Shown: piece by piece, positions 60,015 through 64,000 of the stretch
Numbering within the stretch: the first letter of the stretch is position 1
Layout: every line of letters starts with the position of its first letter
Source: Streptomyces sp. YIM 121038
GTDB taxonomy: Bacteria; Actinomycetota; Actinomycetes; Streptomycetales; Streptomycetaceae
Assembly: GCF_006088715.1 (NCBI RefSeq)
Contig: NZ_CP030771.1
Coordinates: forward strand, 6,467,501-6,531,500
Reading direction: 5' to 3'
Length of the DNA: 64,000 nucleotides
The notes under the pieces: generated by a model
The model's database searches: none
Seen by the model: the letters and a program-made list of their open reading frames with translations, nothing else
Told to the model about the DNA's origin: nothing
Made by a program: the position numbers and the translations under genes

Positions 60015-60045
60015 GTCCCGGGCCGTCTCAGGGCGGGCCCGGGAC
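60015..60045. terminator. hairpin at the convergent pfkA/HTH 3' ends
   Basis: GTCCCGGGCC pairs with GGCCCGGGAC, 11-base loop; it overlaps the last codons of the HTH gene. Confidence 0.55.
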
Positions 60046-60732
60046 CAGCGGCCAGAAGTGGTCGAGGACCCGGTCCAGGAAGTCGCGGCCCGCGTGGCCC
60101 GAGGCGTCGGCGCTCGCGGAGGCGCCCCAGCTCAGCGTGCGGACCATCCGCGACTGGTACGCGTCGTGCAGCTGGCGCAGCGGGCCCTCCACGGTGCGCT
60201 TGTCGACGGCAAGGAGCTTGCTGACCGGGCGCACGTACCCCTGCCAGCGGGTCGTCACCGCGCTGCGCAGCAGCTCCGCGAGCTGCTCGGAGCGGCCGGT
60301 GACCGCGATGAAGTCCGGCAGCGAGAGCCGCAGGGTGTGCGCGAGGGCGGCTGACTGCCGGTCGCTGCCGCGCCACTGGCCGGTCTCCTCCATCCGCAGA
60401 TAGGCCTGGAGCTCCACGCCCGCGCCGCGCGCCACGTCCTCCGGGGCGAGGGCGCGGGCCAGGCGGTGCTCCCGCAGCGTCCGCGCGGCGCCCATGAGTT
60501 CACCGGGCGAGCACCACAGCGTGGCCGCGAGCGCGGCGAGCTCGGCGGCGTTCGGCGTGGCGAGGCCCCGCTCCCACGCGCTGACGGTGTCCGCGGTGAC
60601 GTGGGCGAGGCCGTAGCTGGCCCGCATGTCGTGGGCGACGTGCCCGGGCGCCATGCCCAGCGCCTCGCGCAGCCGGCGCGCGGCGGGGAAGTCGAAGAGC
60701 GGTGGGGGCTGCCTTGCTTGCACGGGGCACAC
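60028..60732 (-). CDS. XRE-type helix-turn-helix regulator
   Basis: A 234-residue protein with two HTH-like regions: LREALGMAPGHVAHDMRASY with TADTVSAWERGLATPN (~20-65), and a second helical part (AYLRMEETGQW... SLPDFIAVTG) of similar outline. The C-terminus is Trp/Gly-containing and ends FWPLVPGPP. GTG 60732 or GTG 60723. Lies between pfkA and the sugar importer; a family member occupies the same site in S. coelicolor. Targets unknown. Confidence 0.85.
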   Translation of the reverse strand: MCPVQARQPPPLFDFPAARRLREALGMAPGHVAHDMRASYGLAHVTADTVSAWERGLATPNAAELAALAATLWCSPGELMGAARTLREHRLARALAPEDVARGAGVELQAYLRMEETGQWRGSDRQSAALAHTLRLSLPDFIAVTGRSEQLAELLRSAVTTRWQGYVRPVSKLLAVDKRTVEGPLRQLHDAYQSRMVRTLSWGASASADASGHAGRDFLDRVLDHFWPLVPGPP

Positions 60733-60846
60733 GGTAGGGGCACCGCAGTCGGGCGACTACGGTGCGTTCCTACGAGGCTGTGGCTCGGACGAAGCCACAT
60801 CCGACGGGGGCGCCCTCGGCGGGCTCCCGTGCGCCGGGTGCGGGGC

Positions 60847-61677
60847 TCATCCCTTCACCGCGCCGCCCAGGGCGAAACCTCCTCCCAGGCGCCGGGCGAT
60901 CAGGACGTACAGCAGGATCACCGGCGTCGAGTAGATGAGCGAGAACGCCGCGAGCTGGCCGTAGACGATGGCGCCCTTGCTGCCGAAGAAGTCGTTGATG
61001 CTGACCGCCGCGGGCATCTGGTCGGGGGAGAGCAGCAGCATGAACGGGACGAAGAAGTTGCCCCACATCAGGACGAAGGAGAAGACGGTCACGACGGCGA
61101 CGCCCGGCCCCATCAGGGGCAGCACGATGCGGATCAGGGACTGCAGCGGCGAGGCGCCGTCCGTCCAGGCGGCCTCCTCCAGCTCCTTGGGCACGCCGTC
61201 CATGAAGTTCTTCATCAGCCAGATGGCGAACGGCAGTTGGGACGCGGCGAAGAAGAAGATCGTGCCCTGGAGGGTGTCGATGAGGTCGACGCGGACGAAC
61301 AGCGCGTACACCGGAACCATGATGGCGGTGATGGGCAGGCTCGTCGCGAACAGGATGGTCAGCATGAACGGCCGGTTGAGGCGGGAGGAGTAGCGCGACA
61401 GCGGGTAGGCCGCGAGGGCGGCGCTCACCACTGTCAGGAGCGTGCCGCCGCCGCACAGCAGCAGGCTGTTCAGCATCGGCGTGAAGGTGATCTCGTCGGT
61501 GAGGACGGCGTCGAAGTGGTCGAGCGTGAAGCCGTCCGGGCGCTTCACGCCCACGTCGGCCCTGGGGTCGACGGCGGACAGCAGCACCCAGGCGAGCGGC
61601 ACGGCGAAGGCCGCCGCCACCGTCAGCAGACCGATGTCGGCGGCGAGGCGGCGGCTGCGGGCACGGCGTGCGGACAT
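60847..61677 (-). CDS. carbohydrate ABC transporter permease (MalG-like)
   Basis: A 276-residue six-helix permease with the EAA loop ELEEAAWTDGASPLQSLIRI for ATPase docking, ending FALGGAVKG as usual for MalG-type proteins. Its ATG shares one base with the upstream permease stop. Third gene of a solute importer operon that lacks its own ATPase; Streptomyces importers of this class use the shared ATPase MsiK. Confidence 0.94.
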   Translation of the reverse strand: MSARRARSRRLAADIGLLTVAAAFAVPLAWVLLSAVDPRADVGVKRPDGFTLDHFDAVLTDEITFTPMLNSLLLCGGGTLLTVVSAALAAYPLSRYSSRLNRPFMLTILFATSLPITAIMVPVYALFVRVDLIDTLQGTIFFFAASQLPFAIWLMKNFMDGVPKELEEAAWTDGASPLQSLIRIVLPLMGPGVAVVTVFSFVLMWGNFFVPFMLLLSPDQMPAAVSINDFFGSKGAIVYGQLAAFSLIYSTPVILLYVLIARRLGGGFALGGAVKG

Positions 61678-62585
61678 CAGACCTCCGTGCGCAGCAGGCG
61701 CATGTAGAGCAGGGAGAACAGGGACCCCACGAGGAGCAGCAGCAGCGCCACCGCCGTGCCGTAGCCGATCATGCTCTTCTGGAAGGCCTGCTCGTACATG
61801 AACAGCGGCAGCGTCTGGCTGCGGTTGCCGGGGCCGCCGCGCGTCATCACCCAGATCAGCCCGAAGACGGACAGCGTCTGGAGGGTGTTGAGCATCAGGT
61901 TCGTGCCGATGGAGCGGCGGATCATGGGCAGCGTGATGTGCCACATCCGGCGCCAGCCGCCCGCGCCGTCGACCTCCGCGGCCTCGGTGACCTCCCGCGG
62001 GATCTCGCTCAGCGCCGCCGAGTAGACCAGCATCGAGAAGGCCGTGCCGCGCCACATGTTGGCGAACGACACCGCCAGGATCGGCAGGGTGAACAGCCAG
62101 TTCTGGGACGGCAGATGGAGCACGTCGAGGACCGCGTTGAGGGTGCCGTCGCGGCGGAAGAAGGCGTACAGGAGGAAGCCCGCGACGACCTCGGGCAGCA
62201 CCCACGCCGTGACGACGACGGCCCCCGTGACGGTGCGCACCGGCTTGGAGGCCCGCCGCATCAGGACGGCGAGCGCCAGGCCGAGCGTGTTCTGCCCGAG
62301 GACCGAGGACAGGAACGTGAAGACGAGCGTCAGCCACACCGCGTTGAGGAAGTCCTCGTCGCCGAAGGCCGTGCGGAAGTTCTCGAAGCCGACGAAGCTC
62401 TCGTGCGCCTGGCCGGTCAGCTGGAGGTCGGTGAAGGCGATGTACGCGCAGTAGCCGATGGGGCCCGCCAGGAACAGCGCCATCAGGACGACGGCGGGCG
62501 AGACCGGCAGGGCACGGCCCAGCGAGCGGACGAGGCGCCGGCGGCGCGGCGGGGCCTCGCCCGGGGCCGTCGCCAGGGCCTTCAC
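61677..62585 (-). CDS. carbohydrate ABC transporter permease (MalF-like)
   Basis: A 302-residue six-helix permease; EAA loop EVTEAAEVDGAGGWRRMWHI. The periplasmic P2 loop is short compared with enteric MalF, as is normal in Gram-positives. GTG 62585 overlaps the binding-protein stop (GTGA). Works with the MalG-like permease and the lipoprotein. Confidence 0.94.
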   Translation of the reverse strand: MKALATAPGEAPPRRRRLVRSLGRALPVSPAVVLMALFLAGPIGYCAYIAFTDLQLTGQAHESFVGFENFRTAFGDEDFLNAVWLTLVFTFLSSVLGQNTLGLALAVLMRRASKPVRTVTGAVVVTAWVLPEVVAGFLLYAFFRRDGTLNAVLDVLHLPSQNWLFTLPILAVSFANMWRGTAFSMLVYSAALSEIPREVTEAAEVDGAGGWRRMWHITLPMIRRSIGTNLMLNTLQTLSVFGLIWVMTRGGPGNRSQTLPLFMYEQAFQKSMIGYGTAVALLLLLVGSLFSLLYMRLLRTEV

Positions 62586-63946
62586 CTCTCGATCACCTTG
62601 CCGTCGGTGGCCGACCTGACCTCGTCGTCGTAGCCGCGCGCCGCGTCGTCCACGGAGCCGTCACCCGTGGTGACCTTCTCCATGGCCTCCTGCATCGCCG
62701 TGGAGACCTTCGGGTACGCGGGGTAGGCGGGCCGGTAGTGGGTGACGGCGACCAGGTCGGTGAAGAACCGGATGCCGGGCTGCGCCTTCACGTACTCGGG
62801 GTCCTTCGCGACGTCCTCGCGCACGGAGATGCCGGAGTTGGCGATGTACCACCGCTTCGCGTTCTCCTTCGTCTGCATCGTCTCGATGAACCGGAACGCC
62901 AGCTCGGGGTTGTCCGCCTTCGCGGGGACGGCCCAGGTCCAGCCGCCGGACATGCTGACCTTGCCGGGCGCCTGACCTCCTTGCGTGGGCATGGCCGCGA
63001 GGCCCAGCTCCTTGGACCACTCGGGCCATTCGTGCCCGGAGCCCTTCAGCCAGTCCTGCGGCAGCCAGGAGCCGTCGAGGTTGATGGCGAGCTTGCCCTT
63101 GGGCAGGAACTCGCCGCGCACGCGCGTGGCCATGTTCGGGTCGAGCGCGTCCTCGACGTCCGGGCCGAGCTTCTCCTTGTACACGGTCTCGACGAACCTC
63201 AGGGCGTCCTTGAAGCCCTTGCTGCCCACGACCCACTTCTTGGCCTTCGGGTCGTACACCGGGTCCTTGCCCGTCCCGTACAGGAGCATCTCCAGGCCCT
63301 GCATGGAGGAGGTCTCGCCGCCGGGCTTGCCGGTGTACACGTTCAGCGGCACGACGCCGGGCACCTTGTCCTTGACGGTGCGGGCCGCGTCCAGGACCTC
63401 GTCCCAGTTCTTGGGCCGCCAGTCCTGCGGCAGGCCCGCCTTCTTGAAGACGTCCCTGCTGAACCACAGCCCGCGCGTGTCCGTCCCGTCCGGCACGCCG
63501 TACGTCTTGCCGTCCTCGGCCCGCGCGGCGGCCTTGGCCGTGTCGATGAACTTCGGCCACTCCTTCCACTTCTCCAGATACGGGTCGAGGGGTCTCAAGT
63601 ACCCGCTGGTGATGTCGGAGTTGATGAGGAAGGTGTCCTCGTAGACGAGGTCGGGCGCGGTCTTCGGGGAGCGCAGCATCTGCTGCACCTTCGTGTAGTA
63701 CTCGGCGTCCGGCGCCTTGATCGGCACCAGCTTCACCTTCTTGCCCGGATGCGCCTTCTCGAACTGCTTCTTCATGGCCTCCAGGTAGTCGTCCATCACC
63801 CGGATCTGGTTGTCCATGGACTGCTTGTACGACACCTTCACGGTGTCCGGGTCGTCACCGGAGCCGCCGCCGCACGCGGTGAGGGCACCGGCGGCGAGCG
63901 CGGTCGCGAGGAGGAGAGGAGCGGAAGCGGTGGGGCGCACGGGCAC
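62582..63946 (-). CDS. extracellular solute-binding lipoprotein (sugar ABC importer)
   Basis: A 454-residue family 1 binding protein. Lipobox LTAC with Cys25 after LLLATALAAGA; mature protein DDPDTVKVSYKQSMDN..., with a Trp-rich binding face (WKEWPKF, LDGSWLPQDW, SGGWTWAVP). Such proteins bind oligosaccharides; the ligand is not predictable. First gene of the operon. GTG 63946 after GTAGGAGG. No repressor gene is adjacent on this side of the window. Confidence 0.94.
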   Translation of the reverse strand: MPVRPTASAPLLLATALAAGALTACGGGSGDDPDTVKVSYKQSMDNQIRVMDDYLEAMKKQFEKAHPGKKVKLVPIKAPDAEYYTKVQQMLRSPKTAPDLVYEDTFLINSDITSGYLRPLDPYLEKWKEWPKFIDTAKAAARAEDGKTYGVPDGTDTRGLWFSRDVFKKAGLPQDWRPKNWDEVLDAARTVKDKVPGVVPLNVYTGKPGGETSSMQGLEMLLYGTGKDPVYDPKAKKWVVGSKGFKDALRFVETVYKEKLGPDVEDALDPNMATRVRGEFLPKGKLAINLDGSWLPQDWLKGSGHEWPEWSKELGLAAMPTQGGQAPGKVSMSGGWTWAVPAKADNPELAFRFIETMQTKENAKRWYIANSGISVREDVAKDPEYVKAQPGIRFFTDLVAVTHYRPAYPAYPKVSTAMQEAMEKVTTGDGSVDDAARGYDDEVRSATDGKVIER

Positions 63947-64000
63947 GACCTCCTACGGTCCGGCGCGGCCGCACTGCCTGCCGCGCACGGCCGCCGCCCG

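Overview
The window is a GC-rich actinobacterial chromosome segment, almost certainly from a Streptomyces. The reasons are strong GC bias at third codon positions, frequent GTG starts, and a gene order that matches, from memory, the S. coelicolor block around SCO5380-SCO5430: cobalamin adenosyltransferase, hydroxyacyl-CoA dehydrogenase, nucS, filP-scy, methylmalonyl-CoA epimerase, thiolase, meaB, absC, icmA, ybbN-like, pyk, ackA, pta, pfkA. No tRNA, rRNA, CRISPR array, phage or insertion sequence was seen.

Layout. 1-5.7 kb: an incomplete membrane protein, a small membrane protein, PduO-type adenosyltransferase, a drug-type ABC exporter with a divergent TetR regulator, 3-hydroxybutyryl-CoA dehydrogenase and a STAS protein. 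6-12 kb: a 926-residue single-pass P-loop protein, NucS, a SCO5389-type protein, a flavin monooxygenase and a frameshifted zinc-ribbon-like gene. 12-17 kb: two paralogous ABC permease/ATPase pairs separated by 1 kb of repeats. 17-22.5 kb: the polarity scaffold genes filP and scy. 22.6-25.5 kb: epimerase, thiolase and MeaB. 25.6-31.6 kb: a PepSY protein divergent from a two-component system, absC, and three AIM24-family genes. 31.7-41.6 kb: a DUF3817 gene and a thiamine-binding-type protein, then a TetR-containing operon, then a cslA-glxA-GH6 wall-glycan block, then a MarR gene and a second DUF3817 gene. 41.6-48.1 kb: icmA, a two-component system, and a divergent MurG-like/SDR pair. 48.2-53.9 kb: a TetR gene, a YbbN-like thioredoxin and a DUF6230/DUF6114/acidic-protein operon. 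53.9-59.9 kb: pyk, ackA, pta and pfkA. 60-64 kb: an HTH regulator and a sugar ABC importer.

How the genes fit together. Cobalamin adenosyltransferase, methylmalonyl-CoA epimerase, MeaB and isobutyryl-CoA mutase form a scattered B12/acyl-CoA set which, with the thiolase and the hydroxyacyl-CoA dehydrogenase, links branched-chain and C4 acyl-CoA metabolism to precursor supply. FilP, Scy, CslA, GlxA, the GH6 enzyme and the MurG-like protein all bear on tip growth and envelope building. pfkA, pyk, ackA and pta form a glycolysis/overflow module.

Regulatory DNA is unusually readable here: palindromes upstream of the SRPBCC-DUF4166-tetR operon, icmA, pyk and the 48.9 kb TetR gene, and helically phased direct repeats at both divergent two-component loci. 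The best candidates for undescribed biology are the DUF6230-DUF6114-acidic protein operon, the SRPBCC-DUF4166-TetR operon beside cslA-glxA, the MurG-like/SDR pair facing a two-component system, and a 198-bp nested inverted repeat that fills the space between two convergent genes.
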